The notes under the pieces were generated by a model. It was given only the letters and a program-made list of their open reading frames with translations, was not told where the DNA came from and ran no database searches. A DNA stretch of 64,000 nt from Desulfotruncus alcoholivorax DSM 16058. Its GTDB lineage: Bacteria > Bacillota > Desulfotomaculia > Desulfotomaculales > Desulfallaceae. Made by a program: the position numbers and the translations under genes. Positions 18,217 through 25,805 of the stretch are shown one piece after another (within the stretch, counting starts at the first letter, position 1; the number at the start of each line of letters is the position of its first letter). The stretch is taken from contig NZ_AUMW01000002.1 of the NCBI RefSeq assembly GCF_000430885.1, positions 62,001 through 126,000 on the forward strand, in the 5' to 3' direction.

Positions 18217-18419
18217 AAACTAACTATATTTTCATCCTCTGCTGGTGCCGTGTTTAACAGTATGGAGGTTTACACTTAAAAAATTATTACTTATATCTTA
18301 TAGCGCACGATTATTATTACTTATCTTATCGCTATTGAATTAGCCAGATAATTATTGTAATATATTCCCATATTAGTAAAATACTTATTATACCATTATA
18401 ATTTTGAGAGGGTGTTTTC

Positions 18420-19247
18420 ATGAAATTGGCCAAGCTACCGGCTATAATTTCCGTGCTAATAATTCTAATTTTGGGGCCGGGAACGGCTCGGGCGTTAAAA
18501 AATCAAATTTTGCCCAGTGATTCTCCAGCTACCATTAAACCGGTTACCGTTTTTTATGACGGGATTGATATAACCGGCCAATGTATTGTTTCCCCCAGTA
18601 ATGGAAATACGTATATACTTCTTCAAACAATAATTGATCAATTAACAGACACAAAAGTGCAAATAAGCGCCGGTGCTTCCAGCTGCGCTATAACCACTGG
18701 TAAAAACGTGATTAATTTTAGCTTTGACTCTCCAAGGGTACAAGTTGATGGGGTTGAGCTTACGTTAAAGAACAGTCCCCGGCTACACAATCAAACAGTA
18801 TACGTTCCCCTGGAATTTGTTCAAAATGTCCTTGGCTGCCCGGTTGTAGATTACGCCCAGTTAAATACGATATTAATTTTCTCCGACCCTCTAATAGCAG
18901 GTGATGCCAGCGAAAACAACCTTATCACCAGCAAATTGCAGGAATACCTTACTACTGACCTATATAACCTGCCAAAGGTTAAATTGGAATTACACAAAAA
19001 ATTTATGGAAACCATACACCCTGATGACATTGATTTATTTTGCCAAAACCTGTTAAATGCCATCAGCACACCCACCAGTTGGGGTGCCATTGACTTTATA
19101 GATAGCCGGGTTGTGACCAGGACCACGGATGCCGCTGTTGTTTACTACAAAGTAAGATATACTGACTGCTCTACCGGTGAAACCATTGACGGGTTATGGG
19201 GCTTACAGAAATGTAATAATAACTGGTATGTAAGATGGAACCAGTAA
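18420..19247 (+). CDS. secreted stalk-domain (copper amine oxidase N-like) protein
   Basis: This 275-residue protein has an N-terminal signal peptide (MKLAKLPAIISVLIILILGPG, cleavage near ARA). Residues about 45-155 match the stalk-domain pattern seen in surface proteins of Clostridia (VFYDGIDIT, NTYILLQTII, VDGVELTLKNSP, TVYVPLEFVQNVLG). The C-terminal ~115 residues could form an NTF2-like small domain with a WG-W ending (GLWGLQKCNNNWYVRW), and its function is unknown. GAGAGGGTG precedes the ATG. The stop falls in an 11-bp tandem repeat. Confidence 0.75.
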   Translation: MKLAKLPAIISVLIILILGPGTARALKNQILPSDSPATIKPVTVFYDGIDITGQCIVSPSNGNTYILLQTIIDQLTDTKVQISAGASSCAITTGKNVINFSFDSPRVQVDGVELTLKNSPRLHNQTVYVPLEFVQNVLGCPVVDYAQLNTILIFSDPLIAGDASENNLITSKLQEYLTTDLYNLPKVKLELHKKFMETIHPDDIDLFCQNLLNAISTPTSWGAIDFIDSRVVTRTTDAAVVYYKVRYTDCSTGETIDGLWGLQKCNNNWYVRWNQ

Positions 19248-19271
19248 TGAACCAGTAATGAACCAGTAATG
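19239..19271 (+). repeat. 3 x 11-bp tandem repeat over a stop codon
   Basis: AACCAGTAATG is repeated three times without error. Because 11 is not a multiple of three, the copies place TAA or TGA in shifted frames. The first copy holds the stop of the stalk-domain gene. Confidence 0.9.
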
Positions 19272-19282
19272 ACTAATTTGTT

Positions 19283-19305
19283 AAAGCCGGGAATATCCCG
19301 GCTTT
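19283..19305. terminator. hairpin after stalk-domain gene
   Basis: AAAGCCGGGA and TCCCGGCTTT form a perfect 10-bp stem with a three-base loop. There is no long T tract afterwards, so termination is likely but not certain. Confidence 0.6.
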
Positions 19306-19361
19306 AACTTATAGAAAATAATATCCTGCCTTAATCTGGGAGCGAAGCACTAACTTTGGTT

Positions 19362-19871
19362 TTAGTTTTCCGGTGCATTATCAAACAATTCTTTTATATA
19401 CGGCAGCAAATCAATCGGCCTGATGATTCCTACAATGTTACCCTGTTCATCCATTACCGGAGTTATGGTGATACGATGCGTCAATATTAGTTCAGCGGCA
19501 GTTCCGGGGGGATCATCAACATGCACTGAAACCTTAACCAGCGGTTTAATGCATTTCTTTAAAGGGGTATCTTTAATCAGCTGAACCCCCTCCAGGTAAA
19601 ACAGATCATGTCTGCTCAGGCTCGTAAGAATGCTAAACATTCCGCTGGCTTTGGGGGCCAAGTGGCTAACAGCCTCAAAAATGTTGCGCAGGGTTAGAAA
19701 ACCGGCAATTTCATTGTCGTCATCCATTACAACCAGCCACCGGTAACCTTTTTCTTTGGAACTCTGCGTGATAATATTAACGGCTTCATGTAAGGTGGTA
19801 TTATGGTTGACCCGGGGGTAATCCGAAAACGGCACCATATAATCCCTAACGGTTTTAACCCGTTCCTGCAT
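19362..19871 (-). CDS. CBS-domain pair protein
   Basis: This is a 169-residue protein made of two CBS motifs. The first spans about residues 8-75 (VRDYMVPFSDYPRVNHNTTLHEAV ... WLVVMDDDNEIAGFLTLRNIFEA). The second is about 108-160 (LVKVSVHVDDPPGTAAELILTHRITITPVMDEQGNIVGII). Such pairs usually bind adenine nucleotides or SAM and act as regulatory modules. The open frame extends 86 codons upstream, but that part runs into repeat B2. GGAAGGGG before the ATG at 19871 supports the shorter form. It lies near SAM-recycling genes, and whether it senses their nucleotides is speculation. Confidence 0.8.
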   Translation of the reverse strand: MQERVKTVRDYMVPFSDYPRVNHNTTLHEAVNIITQSSKEKGYRWLVVMDDDNEIAGFLTLRNIFEAVSHLAPKASGMFSILTSLSRHDLFYLEGVQLIKDTPLKKCIKPLVKVSVHVDDPPGTAAELILTHRITITPVMDEQGNIVGIIRPIDLLPYIKELFDNAPEN

Positions 19872-20040
19872 AAGCAAACCCCTTCCCAATAGTATTGTAT
19901 AAATGTTACCCATACCATTACCCAGAGGCAATAAAAGCTGCGCCTGATGCATTATTTCAACATTAAACTGCAATAAGCCGGTGTCTACGTTTTCACAAAC
20001 CTGCCGTTTTCTTGTTTTACATGAAAAAATTTTTAAGTCA

Positions 20041-20112
20041 CTTATATCTGGCGCTCCAATGGTTCCCTTTGCACGCTGCGCAATTTCTCTTACTGTCTTT
20101 GCGAGCGCAGCA
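20041..20112 (+). repeat. dispersed repeat family B, copy 2
   Basis: The segment from TATCTGGCGCTCC through GCGAGCGCAG closely matches the segment at 29107-29180. It lies between the CBS gene and mtaD, and produces a spurious upstream extension of the CBS frame. Confidence 0.75.
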
Positions 20113-20159
20113 AGCGAACTCAATCGCACTGCCGGTGACGAGTTAGCGGCATGGGGTGT

Positions 20160-21485
20160 CTAACTGCTCTTTTGGCTTGCGATTTTTCTTTCCACCAGCG
20201 CCTTGGCGCTACGTCCCGCGGCCTGCATTACAGTTTCCTCATCCAGTGTCAGGATACGCCGGTTTTTCATGACAATTTGCCCGTCAACAATTACTGTATC
20301 TACATCTGACGAGAGCGCGGCATAGGCAATTTGCGCGTAAATATCATACAAGGGGCAAAGATGCGGCTTTTGCATGTCAAATAGTATAATATCAGCCCTG
20401 AAGCCAGACTTGATGCACCCAATTTGACCTTCCAAACCCAGCGCCTTAGCTCCTCCCACAGTGGCCATGCTTAATGCCTGGTAAGCTGGCAGCACGCTGG
20501 CGTCAACGGCGGTGACTTTTTGCAAGAAAGCAGCGGCACGCACTTCCTCCAGCAGATCCAGATTGTTGTTGCTGGACGCGCCGTCAGTGCCCAGTCCAAC
20601 CGTGGCCCCGGCATTTAACAAGCTAATAACCGGCGCCACGCCGCTGGCCAGTTTCATATTGCTCTGGGGGTTATGGGCTATCCCTACCTTACGTTTGACC
20701 AGAATTTCAATATCTTGATCATTTAGATGCACACAGTGGGCAGCCAAAACCGGCAATTCAAACAGGCCGGTTTCCTCCATCAGCATAACAGGCGATTGAC
20801 CATATTTTTCATTAATTTCTTTAATTTCATCTAAAGTTTCGGCCAGGTGAATATGAATTCCAACTCCAAGCCTTTTTGCTTCATTAATTACTCTTTTCAA
20901 GTAGTCAGGCGGGCAGGTGTACGGCGCGTGCGGCCCAAACCAGGCTGCAATCCTCCCGCCGGCCCCGCCGTGCCACTGTTCAATAAATTCTATGCTCTCA
21001 CGCATTGCTGTCTCGGCATTGGGGCCAAAACCGACCATGCCCCGGCTTAACACCGCGCGCAGGCCGCTTTCCTCTACCGCCCTGGCAACCTGGCCCATTT
21101 CAAAATACATGTCGGCAAAAGTTGTAGTGCCGCCCTTAATCATTTCGGCGCAACTAAGCAATGTACCCTGATAAATATCATCAGCCGTTAAATGCTCTTC
21201 CATGGGCCAAATTTTTTCTTTGAGCCATTGCATCAAAGGCATATCATCGGCATAGCCCCTGAGCATGGTCATGGCGGCATGGGTATGACAGTTGACCAAC
21301 CCGGGCATTGCCACCATCCCAGGGCAGTCCAGTACCTGCTCAGGTTCAAAATCACCTGGAGTAGAACCAGCTGCTCCCACATAATAGATTTCCCTGCCGC
21401 GTATCGCTATTTCTCCGCCGTGAATAATTCTGTCCTCTCCAGCCATAGTGAGCACGGCCATACACTTGATCAACAAATTCGACAT
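20160..21485 (-). CDS. mtaD: 5-methylthioadenosine/S-adenosylhomocysteine deaminase
   Basis: This is a zinc-dependent amidohydrolase of 441 residues predicted to deaminate SAH and/or MTA to the inosyl form. Metal and catalytic motifs are VNCHTHAAMTMLRGYADDMPLMQWL near residue 65, HIHLAET near 215, AAHCVHLND near 245, and LGTDGASSNNNLDL near 295. Residues typical of the MtaD/TrzN-like SAH deaminase clade (MPLMQWLKEKIWP) are present. It is last of the mtnP-mtnA-ahcY-aldolase-mtaD series. A GGGAGG site precedes the ATG. The exact substrate cannot be told from sequence. Confidence 0.9.
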   Translation of the reverse strand: MSNLLIKCMAVLTMAGEDRIIHGGEIAIRGREIYYVGAAGSTPGDFEPEQVLDCPGMVAMPGLVNCHTHAAMTMLRGYADDMPLMQWLKEKIWPMEEHLTADDIYQGTLLSCAEMIKGGTTTFADMYFEMGQVARAVEESGLRAVLSRGMVGFGPNAETAMRESIEFIEQWHGGAGGRIAAWFGPHAPYTCPPDYLKRVINEAKRLGVGIHIHLAETLDEIKEINEKYGQSPVMLMEETGLFELPVLAAHCVHLNDQDIEILVKRKVGIAHNPQSNMKLASGVAPVISLLNAGATVGLGTDGASSNNNLDLLEEVRAAAFLQKVTAVDASVLPAYQALSMATVGGAKALGLEGQIGCIKSGFRADIILFDMQKPHLCPLYDIYAQIAYAALSSDVDTVIVDGQIVMKNRRILTLDEETVMQAAGRSAKALVERKIASQKSS

Positions 21486-21534
21486 GTTAAAACCTCCCGG
21501 GTCTGTCTGTTTTGACTAAGGCCTGATTACAAGT

Positions 21535-22212
21535 TTAAGATCTGGCAGGTTGAGAGTTTTTCGATTGGCCGTAAGAGGTTATATATAAATCCCTGAGCAA
21601 AAGTGCCTCTTCCTTAGGTATCTCGTTGACTTTCCCCAACAATGAGGCCCAAGCATACACCTGGGCCGCCTTTTCGACCACCATACAAACTTGAAAGGCT
21701 TCTTCTAAATTTCTCCCCATCCCAACAACACCATGGTTCGCCAAAAGCACAGCATTGCTTTGTCCCAACACTTCCAGCACAGCAGCCGCAAGGTTTGGTG
21801 TACCGGCCCGGGCATAGCGTGTAACCGGCACTTTTCCTCCCACTAATTGGGCCAGGTCCTCCAAAATAGGGGGAAGGGTCTGTCCGGCTACGGCCATGGC
21901 ACTGGCGAAAGTACTGTGGGTATGCATTATGGCCGTTACATCTTCCCTGGCGTTATAAATCGCAAGGTGCAGTTTGAGCTCCGTAGAGGGTTTTCGTTCT
22001 CCCTCGATTACCCTGCCGCCGGACTCAACAATAACCAGGTCTGATTTGCTCAGCCTGTCGCAAGAAATCCCGCTTGGTGTGATAACATACAGGTTTTCGC
22101 CCGGCACCCTGGCGGAGATATTGCCCCATGTACCCGTTACCAGCCCTGCACAGGCCATGCGCGATCCGGCTTTGAGCACCATTTCCTTACTTTTTTCCAC
22201 TGCTACAGTCAT
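21535..22212 (-). CDS. class II aldolase (fuculose-1-phosphate/methylthioribulose-1-phosphate type)
   Basis: This is a zinc-dependent class II sugar-phosphate aldolase of 225 residues. Motifs are GTWGNISARVPGENLYVITPSGI for phosphate binding, the catalytic Glu in KPSTELKLH, the zinc pair in IMHTHSTFA, and a third His in LLANHGVVGMG. In this neighbourhood, with mtnP and mtnA, the best reading is the aldolase that splits 5-methylthioribulose-1-phosphate to DHAP and methylthioacetaldehyde (Ald2 of the DHAP shunt). L-fuculose-1-phosphate aldolase is the usual default name. The MtnB dehydratase is in the same superfamily and should be excluded by phylogeny. Confidence 0.85.
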   Translation of the reverse strand: MTVAVEKSKEMVLKAGSRMACAGLVTGTWGNISARVPGENLYVITPSGISCDRLSKSDLVIVESGGRVIEGERKPSTELKLHLAIYNAREDVTAIMHTHSTFASAMAVAGQTLPPILEDLAQLVGGKVPVTRYARAGTPNLAAAVLEVLGQSNAVLLANHGVVGMGRNLEEAFQVCMVVEKAAQVYAWASLLGKVNEIPKEEALLLRDLYITSYGQSKNSQPARS

Positions 22213-22232
22213 ATTTTGCTCCCCCGCAAATA

Positions 22233-23486
22233 TTATTCAAACTGCCAATCATTAATGTATTTGTTTTGTTCCTCCGATAACGAATCTATGGTCAGGTCAA
22301 GTGATTTCAACTTTAACTCGGCCACCCGCCGGTCAAGCTCCGGCGGAACATTATATACCTTATTTTCCATCCTCTTGCCGTTTCGGGCTATATACAGGGC
22401 GGAAAGCGCCTGCAGCGCAAAAGACATATCCATAATTTCTGCCGGGTGTCCGTCACCGGCGGCAAGGTTGACCAGCCTTCCCTCAGCCAAAAGATACAGG
22501 CGCCTGCCATCGGGCAGCAAAAATTCCTCGATGTTGGCACGAACTGTGCGGCGGGATACTGAAGCTTGCTCCAGCTCGGGAATATTGATTTCCACATCAA
22601 AGTGCCCGGCGTTGGCCATAATGGCTCCGTCTTTCATTCTCTTAAAGTGTCCTTTGCGCAGTATATCGCGGCAGCCGGTTACCGTTATAAAATAATCGCC
22701 CACTGCAGCAGCGTCATAGCTGTTCATCACACTGTAGCCGTCCATATAGGCCTCGATGGCTTTTACAGGATCCACCTCGCACACGATCACATTAGCCCCC
22801 AGGCCTTTGGCCCGTAAAGCCACCCCCCTGCCGCACCAGCCGTAACCCATAACCACAACCGATTTGCCTGCCACCACCAGGTTTGTGGTGCGCAATAGCC
22901 CCGACCAGGTGGATTCACCGGTGCCGTAACGGTTGTCGAACAGGTGCTTGCACCTGGCATCATTGACCGCAACCATTGGGAAGAGAAGTTTATTTTGTTT
23001 TTCCAATGCCCGTAATCTTAAAACTCCTGTGGTGGTTTCCTCAGCTCCACCCAACACCTCAGGCGCATTATCCCGCAATTCGGTGTGCAAAAGATGCACA
23101 AGATCTCCGCCATCGTCGATCACTATCTGGGGGCGGTTATTCAGCACGTGGCGCAGATGATCGTTATATTCCTCCGGGGTGGCGTCATACCAGGCGTAGA
23201 CCTTAATACCCTCTTTGGCCAGGGCGGCCGCAACGTCATCCTGGGTAGAAAGTGGATTTGAGCCGGTGATGGAAACATCGGCTCCCCCGGCGCTTAGAAC
23301 TTCCGCCAGGTATGCCGTCTTGGCTTCCAGGTGGATGCTCATGGCCAGCTTGATCCCTTGGAAGGGCTTGTCCCTTTCAAATTCCTCCCGCAGGACGTTC
23401 AGCACGGGCATATGAGCCCTAACCCAGTCTATTTTCAGCCTTCCCCCGGGATGCAAATTAATATCGCGCACTATGTAATCGGACAA
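22233..23486 (-). CDS. ahcY: adenosylhomocysteinase
   Basis: This splits S-adenosylhomocysteine to adenosine and homocysteine with bound NAD. It has 417 residues, the short bacterial/archaeal type. Features are IKLAMSIHLEAKTAYLAEVL, ETTTGVLRL, the RYGTGESTWSGLLR region, and the Rossmann site VVVMGYGWCGRGVALRAKGLGA. The C-terminus lacks the Lys-Tyr-extended tail of eukaryotic enzymes. It uses a TTG start behind GAGGTGA. It sits between mtnA and the aldolase, so SAH and MTA disposal are encoded together. Confidence 0.95.
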   Translation of the reverse strand: MSDYIVRDINLHPGGRLKIDWVRAHMPVLNVLREEFERDKPFQGIKLAMSIHLEAKTAYLAEVLSAGGADVSITGSNPLSTQDDVAAALAKEGIKVYAWYDATPEEYNDHLRHVLNNRPQIVIDDGGDLVHLLHTELRDNAPEVLGGAEETTTGVLRLRALEKQNKLLFPMVAVNDARCKHLFDNRYGTGESTWSGLLRTTNLVVAGKSVVVMGYGWCGRGVALRAKGLGANVIVCEVDPVKAIEAYMDGYSVMNSYDAAAVGDYFITVTGCRDILRKGHFKRMKDGAIMANAGHFDVEINIPELEQASVSRRTVRANIEEFLLPDGRRLYLLAEGRLVNLAAGDGHPAEIMDMSFALQALSALYIARNGKRMENKVYNVPPELDRRVAELKLKSLDLTIDSLSEEQNKYINDWQFE

Positions 23487-23554
23487 TAAAAATCACCTCA
23501 ATTTTTATTTGATCGAGCAGCTCCTGCTTATGTCATTGCGGAATTGGCGCTTTT

Positions 23555-23592
23555 GTCATTGCGAGCGCAGCTTCGCCAGTGATTGCTCGTAA
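23555..23592 (+). repeat. dispersed repeat family B, copy 3, reaching into mtnA
   Basis: GTCATTGCGAGCGCAGCTTC followed by GCCAGTGATTGCTCG is a family B word. Read on the minus strand it encodes the last residues of MtnA and provides its stop codon. Confidence 0.65.
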
Positions 23593-24590
23593 GGCGGCCT
23601 TGCCACTCCCCGGTCTGTTATGATTGCGCCAACCAGACGGGCCGGAGTAACATCAAACGCCGGGTTCCATACCCCGACTCCTTCCGGCGCCACCCTTACA
23701 CCGGCGAAATGAGTAATTTCCTCGGCTGCACGTTCTTCTATGGGAATATCCTTTCCTGAAACCAGATTAAAATCGATGGTGGACATAGGGGCAGCCACAT
23801 AAAAAGGTACATTATGTTCTTTGGCTAAGACAGCTACCCCGTAGGTGCCTATCTTATTGGCAACATCTCCGTTGGCGGTAATCCGGTCCGCCCCCACAAT
23901 TACCAGGTCGACTTTACCCAGGGACATAAGGTAGCCGGCCATATTATCAGAGATCAGTGTAACCGGAATATTTTCCTGCAGCATCTCCCAGGTGGTCAGG
24001 CGAGCGCCCTGCAACAGCGGCCTCGTTTCATCAGCGTAAACACTAACCTTTTTACCTGCATCCCGGGCGGCCCGGATCACCCCCAGGGCGGTTCCCAGCC
24101 CGGCCGTGGCCAGTGCCCCGGCGTTACAGTGCGTTAAAATCGCCGCATTATCCGGCACCAGTTCCCGGCCGAATTCACCCATTTTTCTGTTGCTTGCCAG
24201 GTCCTCGTTATAGATGGCATCGGCCTCGCAAAACAGTATTGCTTTTAATTCGTCCACAGCCTGGCAATCGCAACCCTTTACCTTTTCCAGCATCCGGTCT
24301 ACAGCCCATTTCAAGTTAACTGCCGTCGGCCTGGTAGCAACCAACTCTCCAGCGATATCTTCAACTGCTGCGATAAACTCTTCCCTGTTGGCAGCACCAA
24401 CAGATGCCGCGCCAAGTGCCAGGCCGTATGCCGCCGCCGCGCCGATGGCCGGGGCGCCCCGCACACTCAGGCGCTTAATGGCATCGCAGACAGTGCTGTG
24501 TTCAGTACAGTTTATATATTCCACTTTACCCGGCAGCTTGGTTTGATCCAGTATTTCCAGGCAGCCATTGGACCACCGCATGGTTTCCAA
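23556..24590 (-). CDS. mtnA: S-methyl-5-thioribose-1-phosphate isomerase
   Basis: This converts methylthioribose-1-phosphate to methylthioribulose-1-phosphate in MTA recycling. It belongs to the eIF2B-alpha-like fold and has 344 residues. Conserved parts are SVRGAPAIGAAAAYGLALG near residue 45, THCNAGALATAGLGTALGV with the catalytic Cys near 157, and IVGADRITANGDVANKIGTYGVAVLAKEH with the catalytic Asp near 238. The last ~10 residues (EQSLAKLRSQ) are written by a family B repeat. A TTG start follows GGAAGG, and an ATG three codons on is an alternative. Confidence 0.95.
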   Translation of the reverse strand: METMRWSNGCLEILDQTKLPGKVEYINCTEHSTVCDAIKRLSVRGAPAIGAAAAYGLALGAASVGAANREEFIAAVEDIAGELVATRPTAVNLKWAVDRMLEKVKGCDCQAVDELKAILFCEADAIYNEDLASNRKMGEFGRELVPDNAAILTHCNAGALATAGLGTALGVIRAARDAGKKVSVYADETRPLLQGARLTTWEMLQENIPVTLISDNMAGYLMSLGKVDLVIVGADRITANGDVANKIGTYGVAVLAKEHNVPFYVAAPMSTIDFNLVSGKDIPIEERAAEEITHFAGVRVAPEGVGVWNPAFDVTPARLVGAIITDRGVARPPYEQSLAKLRSQ

Positions 24591-24659
24591 GTTCCTTCCC
24601 CCTTAGCTGATAAACAAGATGGCTATGATGATGAAAACTGGGCATCTGATTGGCTAACC

Positions 24660-24697
24660 GCAGCTGGGACTGCTTTGCTACGCTCGCAATGACAGCA
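24660..24697 (+). repeat. dispersed repeat family B, copy 4 (degenerate)
   Basis: CGCAGCTGGGACTGCTTTGC and TACGCTCGCAATGACA resemble the right half of copy B1. It lies in the gap between mtnA and mtnP. Confidence 0.55.
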
Positions 24698-24780
24698 GAT
24701 TCAAAGCTGAATATCAACAAGCTGATGCCAGGATCTCGGCCAGGCTTGCAATAACAATAGCAGATACCCGGTTGATCAAA

Positions 24781-25563
24781 TTATTTTAAAGCAGCAGGAT
24801 CCTCCTGAGGAATGCACAGGCAAGCTTCATCCTCATTAAGATTGGCAATAGCCTCCATGGCAAGGTTGCGTAAATTTTGGGCATTTTCATTCATAATGTC
24901 CACTACTTCCTGGTGTGATAACTTAGTCGGGGATATCCCGGCAGCAAAATTAGTAACCATGGCAATAGTGGCATAACAAATGCCGGCTTCCCTGGCCAAA
25001 ACCACTTCAGGCACACTGGTCATGCCAACCAGGTCACCGCCAAGCTGTTTATACATCTTAATCTCAGCCGGCGTCTCAAAGCGCGGCCCTTCAGCACACA
25101 CATACGTACCGTGGCTATGATGGGCCAAACCCAGTTTTTCCGCAGCCTCACGCAGTGCTTTCCTTATCCTGGGGCAATAGGGCTCTGTCATGTCCAGGTG
25201 GACTACCCCATCTTCCAAAAACGTCTGGGACCTTGTTTTGGTAAAATCAAGAAACTGATCTATAAAAACAAAATCCTTTGGTTTCATCTCTGGGTTGAGT
25301 GAACCTACCGCCGCGGTGGCAAAAATGTTTTTTACTCCAAGCATTTTCAAGGCGTAAATATTGGCCCGGTAATTTACCAGGTGCGGGGGAACGGTATGCT
25401 CTTCCCCGTGCCTGGCCATGAAGGCCACCCGTTTCGTTAGATAAGTGCCTATCTTTACTTTAGCCCGTCCAAAAGGTGTGTCCACATTTTCTTCAACGAT
25501 ATCTGTGAGAATATTCGGGTCATATACACCAGTGCCGCCAATTATAGCTATTTTTGCATTCAT
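24781..25563 (-). CDS. mtnP: S-methyl-5'-thioadenosine phosphorylase
   Basis: This cleaves MTA with phosphate to adenine and methylthioribose-1-phosphate. It has 260 residues. It shows IAIIGGTGVYDPNIL at the N-terminus, FMARHGEEHTVPPHLVNYRANIYALKMLGV for phosphate and base binding near residue 50, AEGPRFETPAEIKMYKQLGGDLVGMTSVPEVVLAREA near 160, and TNFAAGIS near 205. The ATG at 25563 follows GGGAGGGTG, and the longer frame lacks support. It is the promoter-proximal gene of the MTA/SAH group. Confidence 0.95.
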   Translation of the reverse strand: MNAKIAIIGGTGVYDPNILTDIVEENVDTPFGRAKVKIGTYLTKRVAFMARHGEEHTVPPHLVNYRANIYALKMLGVKNIFATAAVGSLNPEMKPKDFVFIDQFLDFTKTRSQTFLEDGVVHLDMTEPYCPRIRKALREAAEKLGLAHHSHGTYVCAEGPRFETPAEIKMYKQLGGDLVGMTSVPEVVLAREAGICYATIAMVTNFAAGISPTKLSHQEVVDIMNENAQNLRNLAMEAIANLNEDEACLCIPQEDPAALK

Positions 25564-25707
25564 GGGCACCCTCCCATTCGCTTTTGTTATTAGCATAACG
25601 TCTAACATTACCTACTATTCGCGTTTTTTCCAATCATTCCTTTTTCTTTTTAACCTTAGTCCAGGACTAAAAACAAAAAGGCGAACTGAATCAGCTCCGC
25701 CCAATGT

Positions 25708-25737
25708 AAAAAAGCGGGCTGGACCAGCTCCGCCCGC
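25708..25737 (-). terminator. intrinsic terminator downstream of ftsY
   Basis: The minus strand reads GCGGGC, a 12-base loop region, GCCCGC, then TTTTTT. It ends the fab-rnc-ftsY transcript before mtnP. Confidence 0.85.
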
Positions 25738-25744
25738 GTGATTT

Positions 25745-25804
25745 ATGGGGACATTCCTCCGACCCCATATTTATTACCCCAAAGAGGAGGTGTGTACCCA
25801 TTCC
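25745..25804 (+). repeat. dispersed inverted repeat family A, copy 4
   Basis: GGGGACATTCCTCCGACCCC, a central ATATTTATTACCCC, and AGAGGAGGTGTGTACCC form a copy with a changed right tip. It lies directly after the ftsY stop. Confidence 0.75.
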
Positions 25805-25805
25805 A

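Larger units (their letters stand above)
17967..18419. other. gene-free gap of about 450 bp holding repeats
   Basis: This gap lies between the divergent aldo/keto reductase and stalk-domain genes. It contains repeat A3 (18121-18177) and repeat B1 (18183-18216), then an AT-rich stretch 18270-18410. I found no confident promoter, RNA gene or small coding frame in it. Confidence 0.6.

Noticed and set aside
19872-20129. 86-codon N-terminal extension of the CBS protein
   Set aside because: It is largely translated repeat B2, and a good ribosome site supports the shorter start at 19871.
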